The translations under genes and the position numbers were made by a program. The notes below the pieces were generated by a model. It searched no databases. It was not told the DNA's origin and saw nothing but the letters and a program-made list of their open reading frames with translations. From Clostridiales bacterium (GTDB lineage: Bacteria > Bacillota > Clostridia > Oscillospirales > Oscillospiraceae), in NCBI GenBank assembly GCA_019423635.1, contig JAHZBA010000007.1, positions 38,346-102,345 on the forward strand: a stretch of 64,000 nucleotides of DNA, given 5' to 3'. The first letter of the stretch is position 1; each line of letters begins with the position of its first letter. Shown one piece after another: positions 41,610-49,753 of the stretch.

Positions 41610-41831
41610 AACTCCACCTTTAGGAGAGGCTAACACGGCGGAGCTGGGGCTAATGAGGCCCTTATCCGCTCCAGTGCGCATACTGGGGCAGCTTCCCCTT
41701 CAGGGGAAAGCAAATTGAAAGGAGGTGATTCCCATGTGGAGGTAAGCCCGGCGGGGGATAAACGCGCTGACCGTCATCCGAGGCGCGGATAACGGATTGC
41801 CGCGCCCTTCGGGCTCGCAATGACGGGAAAC
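41610..41831. repeat. Non-coding gap with decayed repeat elements
   Basis: The 41550-41872 gap has no gene. 41620-41710 is a decayed member of the CCTCATC / CCTTCCCCT family; 41776-41831 carries GACCGTCATCCGAGGCGCGG ... GCGAGCCC-type palindromic sequence, a widespread bacterial intergenic hairpin element. An AAGGAGGTG at 41720-41728 precedes no real coding frame. Confidence 0.6.
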
Positions 41832-41872
41832 ATAACACAACAACACACTGAAAAATGAAAGGAAAAAATATC

Positions 41873-42451
41873 ATGGAAATGAACAAGGAATATGCCAGCA
41901 AGGGCGTGGCGGGCGCGGGCCTTGGCACCGGTATTGCCGGTCTCGCCCTGGGCGTGCTCAACTCTCTGGGCGGTCTGGGCGCCGCCGCTATTGACAACAA
42001 CAAGAACTGCGGCAACGTGGATGCGCTCACCACCTTGATGGCGGCGTCTATGATGGGCCGCTCCTGCGCCCCCGCGTGCAGCGAGAACACCCCCGTCAGC
42101 CGCTACGAGCTGGAGCAGTCCAAGACCATCGCCGCCAAGGACGCGGAGATCGGCCTGCTGAAGGCGGACAAGTACACCGATCAGAAGATCGTGGACGCCA
42201 CCGCCTACCTGATGGGCCAGATCAAGGAGCTGGAGGGCGAGGTCCGGAAGAACAAGGACGAGCAGAACGCCGTGAACATGCAGCAGGTGGCCTATAACGC
42301 CACCAACACCGCCACCATCGGCTGCCTCCAGGGCCAGGTGGCTGCACTCCAGGGCATGACCAAGCTGGTGATCCCCAACACCAGCGTCTGCCCCGGATGG
42401 GGTGACGTGAAGGTCAGCGTCGTGCCTGCCACCACCACTCCCGCGGCCTGA
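41873..42451 (+). CDS. Late phage protein, Gly-rich N-terminus
   Basis: 192 residues from ATG 41873 behind AAAGGA. Glycine/alanine-rich hydrophobic start (GVAGAGLGTGIAGLALGVL), then a helical middle (EQSKTIAAKDAEIGLLKADK) and a beta end. Follows the lysis genes; similar proteins are found in phages of gut Clostridia but function is not known to me. Confidence 0.6.
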   Translation: MEMNKEYASKGVAGAGLGTGIAGLALGVLNSLGGLGAAAIDNNKNCGNVDALTTLMAASMMGRSCAPACSENTPVSRYELEQSKTIAAKDAEIGLLKADKYTDQKIVDATAYLMGQIKELEGEVRKNKDEQNAVNMQQVAYNATNTATIGCLQGQVAALQGMTKLVIPNTSVCPGWGDVKVSVVPATTTPAA

Positions 42452-42457
42452 TAAACC

Positions 42458-42487
42458 CGCCGGGGAGGGGAAAACCCCTCCCCGGCG
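42458..42487 (+). terminator. Strong intergenic hairpin
   Basis: Perfect 13-bp stem with AAAA loop (42458-42470, 42475-42487); no T run follows, so it may be a processing or partial termination point. Confidence 0.5.
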
Positions 42488-42510
42488 CATTATAAGAAGG
42501 AGGATATTTT

Positions 42511-42858
42511 ATGGCTACTGTCGCGCAGATCGAGGCGGGGGCGGCCCGGTATATCGACGAGGAGCTGGCCCCCAAAATTCCCACCAACATCCCCAACGGG
42601 AAGATCAAGAAGCTGGCCGCCGTGGCCGGGGCAGTCTATGCCGTGAAAAACGGCATGAGACGCGCCCTTGCAAGCCCCACCATCGCCTCCATCGGCGCGG
42701 TGGATGAGGAGGGCAACGTGGACGTGGACGGGATCGCAGAGGCGTTCCTGGAGCAGGTGCCCAAGGAGGGCTTCCCTGTAGACGTGCCCATTCTGGGACC
42801 GCTGACTTTCTTCAAAGAGGATGTGACCCGGCTGGTGGAATATATCAAGGGGGTTTGA
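42511..42858 (+). CDS. Late phage protein, unknown
   Basis: 115 residues from ATG 42511 behind AAGGAGG. N-terminal helix IEAGAARYIDEELAPKIP, AVYAVKNGM and C-terminal FLEQVPKEGFPVDVPILG. Followed three bases later by the next gene. Function unknown. Confidence 0.6.
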   Translation: MATVAQIEAGAARYIDEELAPKIPTNIPNGKIKKLAAVAGAVYAVKNGMRRALASPTIASIGAVDEEGNVDVDGIAEAFLEQVPKEGFPVDVPILGPLTFFKEDVTRLVEYIKGV

Positions 42859-42861
42859 ACC

Positions 42862-43320
42862 ATGATCGACAAGAAATGTGTCTGCGGAGAGATCGAGAAG
42901 TCCCGGGACTGGAAAATGAATCATGAGAATGTGCTGACGCTGGCGGCCCTGCTCTACATCAAGGAGCACATGCCTGAGCACGAGCACAGCTCCATGGGTG
43001 ATACCGAGGCTGAGTCCTGTGAGCTGACCCGGGAGAAGGCCGACCGCTGGGTGAAGAGCATGGAGAACGCCGATGGCTCCCGCGGGGCCTACTGGACGAT
43101 GGAGAAAACGGAAGAGGTTCGGCGTCAATACGGGATCACTGAGAAACCCCTGGATTTTTGGGTCACGATGAACATGATGTATTCCGATTACTGCAAAGTG
43201 ACGGAAAAATTCGGCGTCAACACCCTGGAATTCTATGCCTGCATGGCAAAGGCTTTCTTGGAAGATCCCGATGCAAAGCCGGGGAAGCTGGCTAGATACC
43301 GGGAGTTTGTTGCCGGCTGA
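42862..43320 (+). CDS. Late phage protein, unknown
   Basis: 152 residues from ATG 42862. Cys pair CVCG at start, helical, HMPEHEHSSMGD, DFWVTMNMMYSDYCKVT and end LARYREFVAG, a pattern I have seen in phages of this group without a named function. Last prophage gene before the terminator. Confidence 0.6.
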   Translation: MIDKKCVCGEIEKSRDWKMNHENVLTLAALLYIKEHMPEHEHSSMGDTEAESCELTREKADRWVKSMENADGSRGAYWTMEKTEEVRRQYGITEKPLDFWVTMNMMYSDYCKVTEKFGVNTLEFYACMAKAFLEDPDAKPGKLARYREFVAG

Positions 43321-43330
43321 ATTGTGTTAG

Positions 43331-43373
43331 TATTAAAACAGCTGAAGTCTGGAAGATTTCAGCTGTTTTAATA
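43331..43373. terminator. Bidirectional terminator at the right end of the prophage
   Basis: Perfect 16-bp stem (43331-43346 with 43358-43373), 11-nt loop, AT-rich flanks. It closes the late operon just before attR. Confidence 0.85.
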
Positions 43374-43407
43374 TTGATCGAATTTAATAATAAAATTATT
43401 ATTACTT

Positions 43408-43446
43408 ATGACATAATGGTTTATATACTTACGGTTCTCCTATGGC
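43408..43446. other. attR: prophage right end in the GH18 gene
   Basis: 43408-43426 (ATGACATAATGGTTTATAT) is the P arm, AC 43427-43428 the core, then host TTACGGTTCTCC. Joined to 1952-1970, the two phage arms form a near-perfect dyad around AC. Joined to 1930-1951, the host side reads ...GGCTACACTTACGGTTC, in frame with GH18. This gives attP and attB directly. Confidence 0.85.
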
Positions 43447-43849
43447 TGTGGCCCCGCTGCCCAACGTCCGGGCGGTGCTGGACTACGCCGTCACCGCCAT
43501 CCCCTCGGAGAAGATCCTCCTGGGGGTGCCCAACTACGGCTACGACTGGCCGCTGCCCTTTGTGCAGGGGACCACCAGGGCCCAGTCCATCTCCAACCAG
43601 CGGGCCATAGAATTGGCCCTGTACCACGGGATTGCCATTCAGTACGACGAGACGGCCCAGTCGCCCTTCTTCCACTACACGGACGAAGCCGGCGTCGTCC
43701 ACGAGGTCTGGTTTGAGGACGCCCGCAGCATGGAGGCCAAGTTCCGCCTGATCGCCGAGTACGGCTTTTTGGGGGCGGGGATCTGGAACCTGATGCGGCC
43801 CTTCTCCCAGATCTGGCTGGTGCTGGACAGTCTCTACGATGTGCGGTGA
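43429..43849 (+). pseudogene. 3' half of a GH18 YaaH/SleL-like spore-germination glycosidase
   Basis: About 140 residues to the stop, in frame from attR (YGSPMAVAPLPNVRAVLDYA, then LGVPNYGYDWPLPF). C-terminal GH18 signatures QSISNQRAIELALY and VWFEDARSMEAKFRL are typical of YaaH/SleL N-acetylglucosaminidases acting on spore cortex. The 5' half is not in the window: it must lie left of the element ending near 1931. The gene is broken twice and presumably non-functional. Confidence 0.85.
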
Positions 43850-43857
43850 GGAAAGCG

Positions 43858-43890
43858 AAAGCGCGCCCGGCTCTTGCCGGGCGCGCTTTT
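43858..43890 (+). terminator. Terminator after the GH18 fragment
   Basis: AAAGCGCGCCCGG with matching arm and 6-nt loop, then TTTT. Also covers the end of the minus-strand lipoprotein transcript from the other side. Confidence 0.85.
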
Positions 43891-43897
43891 GTATGGG

Positions 43898-44470
43898 TTA
43901 TTCCGCAAACTGCGCGGGGTTCCGCAGGGACTCCATGGTCTCCGCCGGGACGGAGAGGGTGAAGGTCAGGAAATCCTTCAGAGGAATCCCCGCCAGATCC
44001 CTGTCCTCCAGACCCTTCAGGCACTGCATGGTGATGAGATCCCGGTCCTGGTAGACCGTGAAGCGGATGACCTCCTCATACTCCCGCTCCTGGTCGGGGT
44101 CCTGGCCGGCCAGAAGGGTCTTCTCCTGCTGGTAGACGTAGATGCAGGCGATCTCCCCGCCGTCCTCCGGCGCCGGGGTTTCCTCCTGACCCTCTCCCAC
44201 ATTGCCCAGGAGATCGTCCAGGGCGGAGACCTGGGTTTCGTCGGTGACGGCATAGAGCTCCTCCCCGTCGCTGTTCAGGATCTGGTAGAAGTGCCGCTTG
44301 GAGGCGTCCTGTTCCCCCAGGTCCTCCTCCAGATCGGACCAGACCTCGTCCCAGGCGTCCCGGAACTCCTCGTCGTCAGGGGCGGTGACGCGGGCTCCGC
44401 AGGCGGTGAGGAGGAGTGTCAGGGAGAGGAGGCAGAGGGATGCGGGCAAGAGCTGCTTCAAGTGCTTCAT
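43898..44470 (-). CDS. Lipoprotein, unknown
   Basis: 190 residues from ATG 44470 with AAAGGAG upstream. Signal peptide with lipobox LLTACG (Cys about 24), then an acidic mature part (DDEEFRDAWDEVWSDLEEDL ... YEEVIRFTVYQDRDLI). Surface-anchored; function unknown. Confidence 0.75.
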   Translation of the reverse strand: MKHLKQLLPASLCLLSLTLLLTACGARVTAPDDEEFRDAWDEVWSDLEEDLGEQDASKRHFYQILNSDGEELYAVTDETQVSALDDLLGNVGEGQEETPAPEDGGEIACIYVYQQEKTLLAGQDPDQEREYEEVIRFTVYQDRDLITMQCLKGLEDRDLAGIPLKDFLTFTLSVPAETMESLRNPAQFAE

Positions 44471-44533
44471 GAAATCGTCTCCTTTTTGATGAAAGCGTGC
44501 TGTGGGGGGCTTTGCGGGGAATGGGTGTTCTTT

Positions 44534-44694
44534 CGGGGGACGCTGTTTGCGCCCTGCGAGCGGCAAAGGCGCTCTCCGGTGGGGGATTCCAATTGCTGTC
44601 AAAGACGAGAGGGTTCCGCGCCCTGCGGGGCGCGGCCAGGGGCGCCGCCCCTGGACCCCGCCGCCTTTTGAAAAAGGCGGGCGAAAACTTTTTA
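44534..44694. repeat. 160-bp interspersed repeat, copy A
   Basis: Starts CGGGGGACGCTGTTTGC, ends GGCGAAAACTTTTTA with two internal palindromes (CAGGGGCGCCGCCCCTG and GCCTTTTGAAAAAGGC). Second copy at 56124-56280. Both lie with the same orientation directly at the stop of a minus-strand gene and may serve as terminators. No gene in the gap. Confidence 0.75.
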
Positions 44695-45162
44695 CAGCAG
44701 ATGTACGACGCCCAGGGTGACCGCGGTGGTGATGCCTCCGGCGATCACCAGGCCCAGAAAGATGGCCGGCAGGGCGTGGCGCATCCGGATGTTCAGCATC
44801 GCCGCCACCAGCGCGCCGGTCCAGGCCCCCGTGCCCGGGAGGGGAATGCCCACCAGGATCGTCAGCCCCAGCAGGCGGTATTTCCGCACCAATCGCCCCT
44901 TCAGATGGGCCCGCCGCTCCAGCCACGCGATCTTCGGGCCGAAAAAGCGGGTCTCCCGCAGCCAGTCAAAGACCCGCCGGGCCAGCAGAATGATGATGGG
45001 CGCCGGCACCAGATTCCCCAGAATGGCGGTGGCGCACGCCAGGGCAGGGTCCAGCCCGGCGGCGATCCCCATGGGAATCGCCCCCCGCAGCTCCACCACC
45101 GGCACCATGGCGGTGCCGAAGGTCAGCAGCATCTGTCCCAGCGTGGTGTCAAGAAAGGCCAT
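44692..45162 (-). CDS. Small multidrug-export family membrane protein
   Basis: 156 residues from ATG 45162. Several hydrophobic segments and the conserved ELRGAIPMGIA, GNLVPAPIIILL, ILVGIPLPGTGAWTGA of the COG2426 (Sm_multidrug_ex) family. Probably a small integral-membrane exporter; substrate unknown. Its stop codon is inside the 3' end of repeat copy A. Confidence 0.85.
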   Translation of the reverse strand: MAFLDTTLGQMLLTFGTAMVPVVELRGAIPMGIAAGLDPALACATAILGNLVPAPIIILLARRVFDWLRETRFFGPKIAWLERRAHLKGRLVRKYRLLGLTILVGIPLPGTGAWTGALVAAMLNIRMRHALPAIFLGLVIAGGITTAVTLGVVHLL

Positions 45163-45206
45163 AGCTTCCCCCGTGGGCGGCGGGACGCCCCGCCGCCGGT
45201 GTGTCT

Positions 45207-45373
45207 TTAGAACCTGTATTCACAACCGTTGAACGCCGTCTGGGCGGCCCTTTTCCCGTCATACCGCGTCGTTTTCCCTTGCAATCCGTCAGGATTGCTG
45301 CGGAAAATCTCCTTGTCTGGCGGGAAAAATCCCTGCCCATCCGGTATTCCCCGGTTATGAATACTGGTTCTTA
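45207..45373. mobile_element. MITE with 20-bp inverted repeats and TTA target duplication
   Basis: Terminal repeats AGAACCTGTATTCACAACCG (45209-45228) and its near-complement (45352-45371; 18 of 20), and TTA on both sides (45207-45209, 45371-45373). No coding capacity in 165 bp. The right TTA is the complement of the TAA stop codon of the ABC permease. A 3-bp target duplication suggests an IS5-group transposase in trans. Confidence 0.7.
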
Positions 45374-46186
45374 CTCCAGATTCAGCTTGTGCTTCAGGAA
45401 ATAGGTGGTCAGCGCGTAGTAGATGACGCCGTAGACCACGACGACGGCGATCAGCAGGATCATTCCGGCGTGGATGGCCGCATAGCCCTCCAGATGCAGG
45501 GAGGAGAAGTATTTCCACGGCGCCAGCTCGCCCAGAACGATCATCCCAATGCCGCTGGCCATCTGGATCACAAACTGGATCACCAGATACGCCGCCACGG
45601 ACAGCGCCAGCTTATGGCTGGACCCGCTGTGCCCGATGGAGAGCGCCGCGTAGAACTGGAGGCACGTGGTGCAGGCGCTCAAAAAGGCCAGCACCAGCAG
45701 CTCGACAAGAATAGCCGAGAGGTTGGCGAAGTCCGACGCCCGCAGGTGGAACGCCTCCCGGAACAGATCCCGCAGCCCCCAGAAGAGATCTCTCAGGAAG
45801 GAGATGTCAAACGCCGCAATGCAGCCTGCCAGGATCACCGCCGCCAGGGTCACCGCAAACCACACGGCGGACACGATCAGCTTCGACCAGATCTGCTGGT
45901 GGATGGACACCGGCAGCGTCAGCATGACATAGCCCTCGTCCTGCAGAAGGTTCTTGTAGAACCGCTGGACCATCAGCACGAACGCCCCCAGGAAGACCGC
46001 GATGATGGCGGCGACAAAAGCCACCATGAGAAGACCGCCCAGCAGATTCACAATGCTGTACCTGGAGTTCAGCAGTCCTCTGGCGGAGACATTGGCCCCG
46101 ATGGAGGTCAGCAGCAAAACGAGGTAAATGGGGCCCATGATCCGGCCCGTGGCACGGAACTCGTGCTTCAACAGTTTCATCAGCAT
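45371..46186 (-). CDS. ABC-2 type transporter permease
   Basis: 271 residues from ATG 46186 behind GGAGG. Six hydrophobic segments (MGPIYLVLLLTSIGANV, LLGGLLMVAFVAAIIAVF and others) in the ABC-2 pattern. Overlaps the ATPase stop. The stop codon is provided at the MITE target site duplication. Likely exports a peptide or lipid with the ATPase below. Confidence 0.85.
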   Translation of the reverse strand: MLMKLLKHEFRATGRIMGPIYLVLLLTSIGANVSARGLLNSRYSIVNLLGGLLMVAFVAAIIAVFLGAFVLMVQRFYKNLLQDEGYVMLTLPVSIHQQIWSKLIVSAVWFAVTLAAVILAGCIAAFDISFLRDLFWGLRDLFREAFHLRASDFANLSAILVELLVLAFLSACTTCLQFYAALSIGHSGSSHKLALSVAAYLVIQFVIQMASGIGMIVLGELAPWKYFSSLHLEGYAAIHAGMILLIAVVVVYGVIYYALTTYFLKHKLNLE

Positions 46187-46875
46187 TTGAACACCTCCCG
46201 GAACAGTGCGTCCACACTCATGCCCTTCTCCTCCCGGATTTCGTCTACGGTGGATTGGAGCACAAGGTGGCCCTGGTTGATAAAGAGCACCTCGTCCAGC
46301 ACCTTCTCCACGTCGGAGATCAGGTGGGTGGAGATCACCACCGCCGCCTCGGGGTTATAGTTGCCGATGATGGTGGAGAGAATATAGTCCCGGGTGGCGG
46401 GGTCCACGCCGCCGATGGGCTCATCCAAGAGGTACAGCCCCGCCGCCCGGCTCATGACCATGATGAGCTGCACCTTCTCCCGCGTGCCCTTGGACATCTG
46501 CTTGATGTGCTGCCGGGGCGGGATGTTCAGATGGGCCAGCATCTCCTCCGCCGCGTCCCGGCGGAAGTCCCGGTAGAAATCCTGGTAGAAGTCCAGCAGC
46601 TGCATGGCGGTCATCCACAGCGGAATGGAGGTCCGCTCGGGGAGATAGCTCACCAGGGCGTGGCTGGCCGCTCCCGGCGCCATGCCGCACACCAGGATTT
46701 CCCCGGAGGTGGGCGTCAGCAGGCCGTTGGCCAGCTTGATGAGGGTGGTCTTGCCGCTGCCGTTGGGGCCCAGCAGTCCCACGATCCGCCCCGGCTCAAT
46801 GGAAAAGCTCATGTCCTCCAGAGCCGCCACATGGCTGTACCGCTTGGTCAGCCCCTTACACTCCAAAACTGCCAT
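46180..46875 (-). CDS. ABC transporter ATP-binding protein
   Basis: 231 residues from ATG 46875 behind GGGAGGA. Walker A GPNGSGKTT, Q-loop region, signature region MSKGTREKVQLIMVM (degenerate LSGGQ), Walker B LYLLDEP and H-loop STHLISDVEKVLDE. Pairs with the permease; regulated by the GntR gene that overlaps its start. Confidence 0.93.
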   Translation of the reverse strand: MAVLECKGLTKRYSHVAALEDMSFSIEPGRIVGLLGPNGSGKTTLIKLANGLLTPTSGEILVCGMAPGAASHALVSYLPERTSIPLWMTAMQLLDFYQDFYRDFRRDAAEEMLAHLNIPPRQHIKQMSKGTREKVQLIMVMSRAAGLYLLDEPIGGVDPATRDYILSTIIGNYNPEAAVVISTHLISDVEKVLDEVLFINQGHLVLQSTVDEIREEKGMSVDALFREVFKC

Positions 46876-47248
46876 CGCTGATTCCTCCCTCGCTCGTCTC
46901 CTGCTCCAGCAGGGCGATCATCTCCTCCCGCCGGAACCCCAGCCGGAGCATGGACGCCAGAAACGTCTTGATGTGCCGCTCCGCCAGACTCCGCTTCGCC
47001 TGCTCGATCATGTCCTCGTCCTCCGTTACAAATCTTCCCGCGGTCCGCTGGCTGTATACCAGACCGTCCCGCTCCAGCTCCGTCATCGCCCGCTGCATGG
47101 TGTTGGGGTTGACGCCGGCCTCCGTGGCCAGGTCCCGCACCGACGGCAATCGCTCCCCCCTGGGAAATGCGCCGGTGACAATCCCAACTTTAATCTGCTC
47201 AATCAGCTGCGTGTAAATAGGAGCGTCGTTGGAAAAGAGCCATCGCAT
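46856..47248 (-). CDS. GntR-family regulator, YtrA type
   Basis: 130 residues from ATG 47248 behind GGAGG. Winged helix-turn-helix (PIYTQLIEQIKVGIVTGAF ... LPSVRDLATEAGVNPNTMQR) and a short C-terminal tail without a ligand domain, the YtrA subfamily layout. Such regulators control the ABC genes they are linked to, as here. Confidence 0.92.
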   Translation of the reverse strand: MRWLFSNDAPIYTQLIEQIKVGIVTGAFPRGERLPSVRDLATEAGVNPNTMQRAMTELERDGLVYSQRTAGRFVTEDEDMIEQAKRSLAERHIKTFLASMLRLGFRREEMIALLEQETSEGGISDGSFGV

Positions 47249-47284
47249 GGCCAGACCTCCTTGTTTTTGTATTATCTAACTAGT

Positions 47285-47312
47285 ACAATAACACATTTTT
47301 CGAATTTGTCAA
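47285..47312 (-). promoter_or_regulatory. Promoter and operator of the GntR-ABC operon
   Basis: Minus strand: TTGACA (47312-47307), 16 bp, TATTGT (47290-47285). The overlapping ACTAGT-centred sequence is a probable autorepressor site. Confidence 0.6.
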
Positions 47313-47572
47313 GGGGTAAGTACAAATTTTTTCTTCCAAATCATGGGGTTCCACCTGCCGGCGGCAGAGCGCCGTCCCCCGGAGGCGGCGCTTCCGGGCG
47401 GGCGTCTGATGGATTTCCAGGAAAACCGGGCTGTTTCATTGGAAATAGAGACGCAGGGATACGTTCCCGTTTTGTGCCCCTGTGGTGAAAATCCGTTCCA
47501 TAGGAACCCGATGCGCCCAGGGGGTGGTAAGGGCCTGCACCCTTTGACAGGCTCGGGCATCGGGAAAGGACG

Positions 47573-47599
47573 GCGCCCCGGCAGGTCCTGCCGGGGCGC
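47573..47599. terminator. Hairpin after the HAD gene
   Basis: GCGCCCCGGCAGG with its complement, 1-nt spacer. Downstream on the minus strand is only weakly U-rich (CGTCCTTTCC), so termination may be partial. The 47313-47620 gap holds this hairpin and GC-rich filler, no gene. Confidence 0.5.
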
Positions 47600-47620
47600 A
47601 AAAACGGTACGAGGAAACGC

Positions 47621-48466
47621 TCAGTACCGCCCATCCAGAATTTCAATGATCTCCGCCACGGCGTCGTGGCCGCAGTCGGTTACGATGGTGGCCCCGCTCT
47701 CCCGGACCTTTTGGGAGCAGTTGGCCGGGGCGAAGCCCTCCGCGGCAAAGGCCAGCATACTCAAATCGTTGGCCTCGTCGCCGGCACAGTACACGTGGTC
47801 GGGGGAGATCCCCAGACGCTGGGCCAGGCGGCGGACCATGCCGCCCTTGTTGGCCCCCCTCTTCGTCAGCTCCAGCAGCGTGGGGGCGGAGAAGAAGACC
47901 TCGCACCCGCCGATCCAGGGCTGGGCCAGCAGGCGGGCCTCCAAGTCCAGCAGCACCTCGTGGTCGTCCTCGAAGAGGAGCTTGGTCAGCGGAGCAGGCA
48001 CCTCCAGCAGCGACCCGTCCACCTGGGCCGAGGTCAGCGTCAGGTTCTCGTGCTGCTTGGTGTAGCGGTTGGGCCGCACGGCGTGGATCACGTTTTCCAG
48101 GGGGTAGGCCTCCACCGCCGTGGTGGGGAAGTCCTCCAGCAGCGCCTGGCACTGTCCGCCCACCTCCTCGTCCAGGAAGATGCAATCTAGGTAGGTCCTG
48201 GTTTCAAAGTCATACAGCGCCGCGCCGTTGCAGATGACGGCGGGGCAGTTCATGGGGATCTCCCCCGCGAACTTCTCAATGGACGCCAGCGCCCTTCCCG
48301 TGGCCAGGGCAAAGTGCCCGCCCCGGGCCATGAAGTACCGCAGGGCCTCCCTGGTCCGCTCCGACAGGTGCGCCGTGGGCGCACCGGGGGCCCGGGCCGC
48401 CTCCGTGTTCAACAGGGTGTTGTCGTAGTCGCTGGCCAGCAGTACGCCGGCAAATTTGCCCTTCAT
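47621..48466 (-). CDS. HAD-superfamily (Cof-type) phosphatase
   Basis: 281 residues from ATG 48466. Motif I DYDNTLL (two Asp), motif II region GRALASI, motif III region TKLLFEDD, motif IV GDEANDLSML. Cof-type C2-cap member, usually dephosphorylates sugar phosphates or cofactors. Confidence 0.9.
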   Translation of the reverse strand: MKGKFAGVLLASDYDNTLLNTEAARAPGAPTAHLSERTREALRYFMARGGHFALATGRALASIEKFAGEIPMNCPAVICNGAALYDFETRTYLDCIFLDEEVGGQCQALLEDFPTTAVEAYPLENVIHAVRPNRYTKQHENLTLTSAQVDGSLLEVPAPLTKLLFEDDHEVLLDLEARLLAQPWIGGCEVFFSAPTLLELTKRGANKGGMVRRLAQRLGISPDHVYCAGDEANDLSMLAFAAEGFAPANCSQKVRESGATIVTDCGHDAVAEIIEILDGRY

Positions 48467-48514
48467 CCGTTCCGTCCTCTCTGTCTGGACTCCCGGCCCG
48501 GCGGCGCCGGGGGA

Positions 48515-49753
48515 TTACTCGCTCCGGGGTGTGCCGCCCTCGCCGCTCTTGTTCCGGCGGCGCCCGCCCCGGTGGCGGGGCCTGCGGCGTTTGACGGCCT
48601 CGCCGCCGTCCTGGCTCTCCGTCCGGCGCTCCTGCTGCTTTGCCGGGCGCTCCTGGCGGGACTGCTTCGGAGCCTCCTGCTTCGGCGGCCTGGCCGGTGT
48701 CTGCTCCGGGGAGGACTGGGAGGGCCGGCTGCTCCGGCGGCGTCCGCCCCGGTGGCGGCGCTTTCCGCTCTCGCTGTTCTCCGGCGGGCCGATCTTCTCC
48801 CGGACCGGGGCCTCCTCCAGGGCGGTATCCATGTAGAAGGGGGTGGAGAGGATCGGCATTTTGAAGCGGTCCTCCTCCTCGTGCTCCTCCACGAAGCGGT
48901 CCGGCCGGTCCGCCGGGATTTCAATGCCCTCCCGGCTGCCCTTGCCGTTGCGCAGCACCCGCACCTCGCAGTTGTGATAGCGCTTCAGGGGCTCCGGCGC
49001 GGTGTCCAGGCTCACCTTCATGGTCTCCTGGAGCAGATCCACGCTCTTGACGTTGCCGGTGCCGTCCGGCGTCTGGACGAAGCTCTCCAGCTTGGGCATC
49101 CGCTTGGCGGCGTCCTCATAGGCGTTCTGCTCGTATTTCAAACAGCACATCAGCCGCCCGCAGGTGCCGGAGATCTTGGTGGGGTTCAGGCTGAGATTCT
49201 GGGTCTTGGCCATCTTGATGGAGACGGGCAGAAAGCCGTCGAGAAACTGGGAGCAGCAAAAGGGCCGTCCGCAGATGCCAAGGCCTCCAATCATCTTGGC
49301 CTCGTCCCGCACGCCGATCTGCCGCAGCTCGATCCGGGCCCGGAACACCGACGCCAGGTCCCGCACCAGCTCCCGGAAATCCACCCGGCCGTCGGCGGTG
49401 AAGTAGAAGATGATCTTGCTGCCGTCAAAGCTGGCGGAGACGTTCACCAGCTTCATCTCCAGGCCGTGGCCGGCGATTTTCTTCTCGCAGATGTCAAAGG
49501 CCTCCCGCTCCCGCTTGCGGTTGTACTCCACCGTGCGGCGGTCGTTGTCGGTGGCCTTGCGCAGCATGGCGCTCAGGGGCTTGACAATGGCCTCGTCGGC
49601 CACGTCGTGGTTGCCCTGGGTGCAGGTGGCAAACTCCGGGCCCTGGGCGGTCTCCACGATCACCTGCTCGCCCATCTTCACCTGGACCCCTTTTGGGTCA
49701 AAAAAATAGTTTTTGCATCCGCCCCGAAAGCGGACGCTGATTACCTCTGTCAA
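48515..49753 (-). CDS. ricT: PSP1-domain protein RicT (YaaT)
   Basis: 412 residues from TTG 49753, with GGAGGG eight bases upstream; overlaps the holB stop (TTGA). PSP1 domain (VRFRGGCKNYFFDPKGV, GLGICGRPFCC, SGTCGRLMCCLKYEQNAYE with cysteines for the iron-sulfur Ric complex), then a long basic Arg-rich tail (about 310-412, RRHRGGRRRS repeats) not typical of B. subtilis RicT. Ric complex role: mRNA maturation and development. The basic tail may bind RNA. Confidence 0.9.
   Translation of the reverse strand: MTEVISVRFRGGCKNYFFDPKGVQVKMGEQVIVETAQGPEFATCTQGNHDVADEAIVKPLSAMLRKATDNDRRTVEYNRKREREAFDICEKKIAGHGLEMKLVNVSASFDGSKIIFYFTADGRVDFRELVRDLASVFRARIELRQIGVRDEAKMIGGLGICGRPFCCSQFLDGFLPVSIKMAKTQNLSLNPTKISGTCGRLMCCLKYEQNAYEDAAKRMPKLESFVQTPDGTGNVKSVDLLQETMKVSLDTAPEPLKRYHNCEVRVLRNGKGSREGIEIPADRPDRFVEEHEEEDRFKMPILSTPFYMDTALEEAPVREKIGPPENSESGKRRHRGGRRRSSRPSQSSPEQTPARPPKQEAPKQSRQERPAKQQERRTESQDGGEAVKRRRPRHRGGRRRNKSGEGGTPRSE

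Noticed and set aside
45389..46360. Plus-strand frame across the ABC permease
   Set aside because: Opposite to a well-supported permease and ATPase with overlapping stops and starts.
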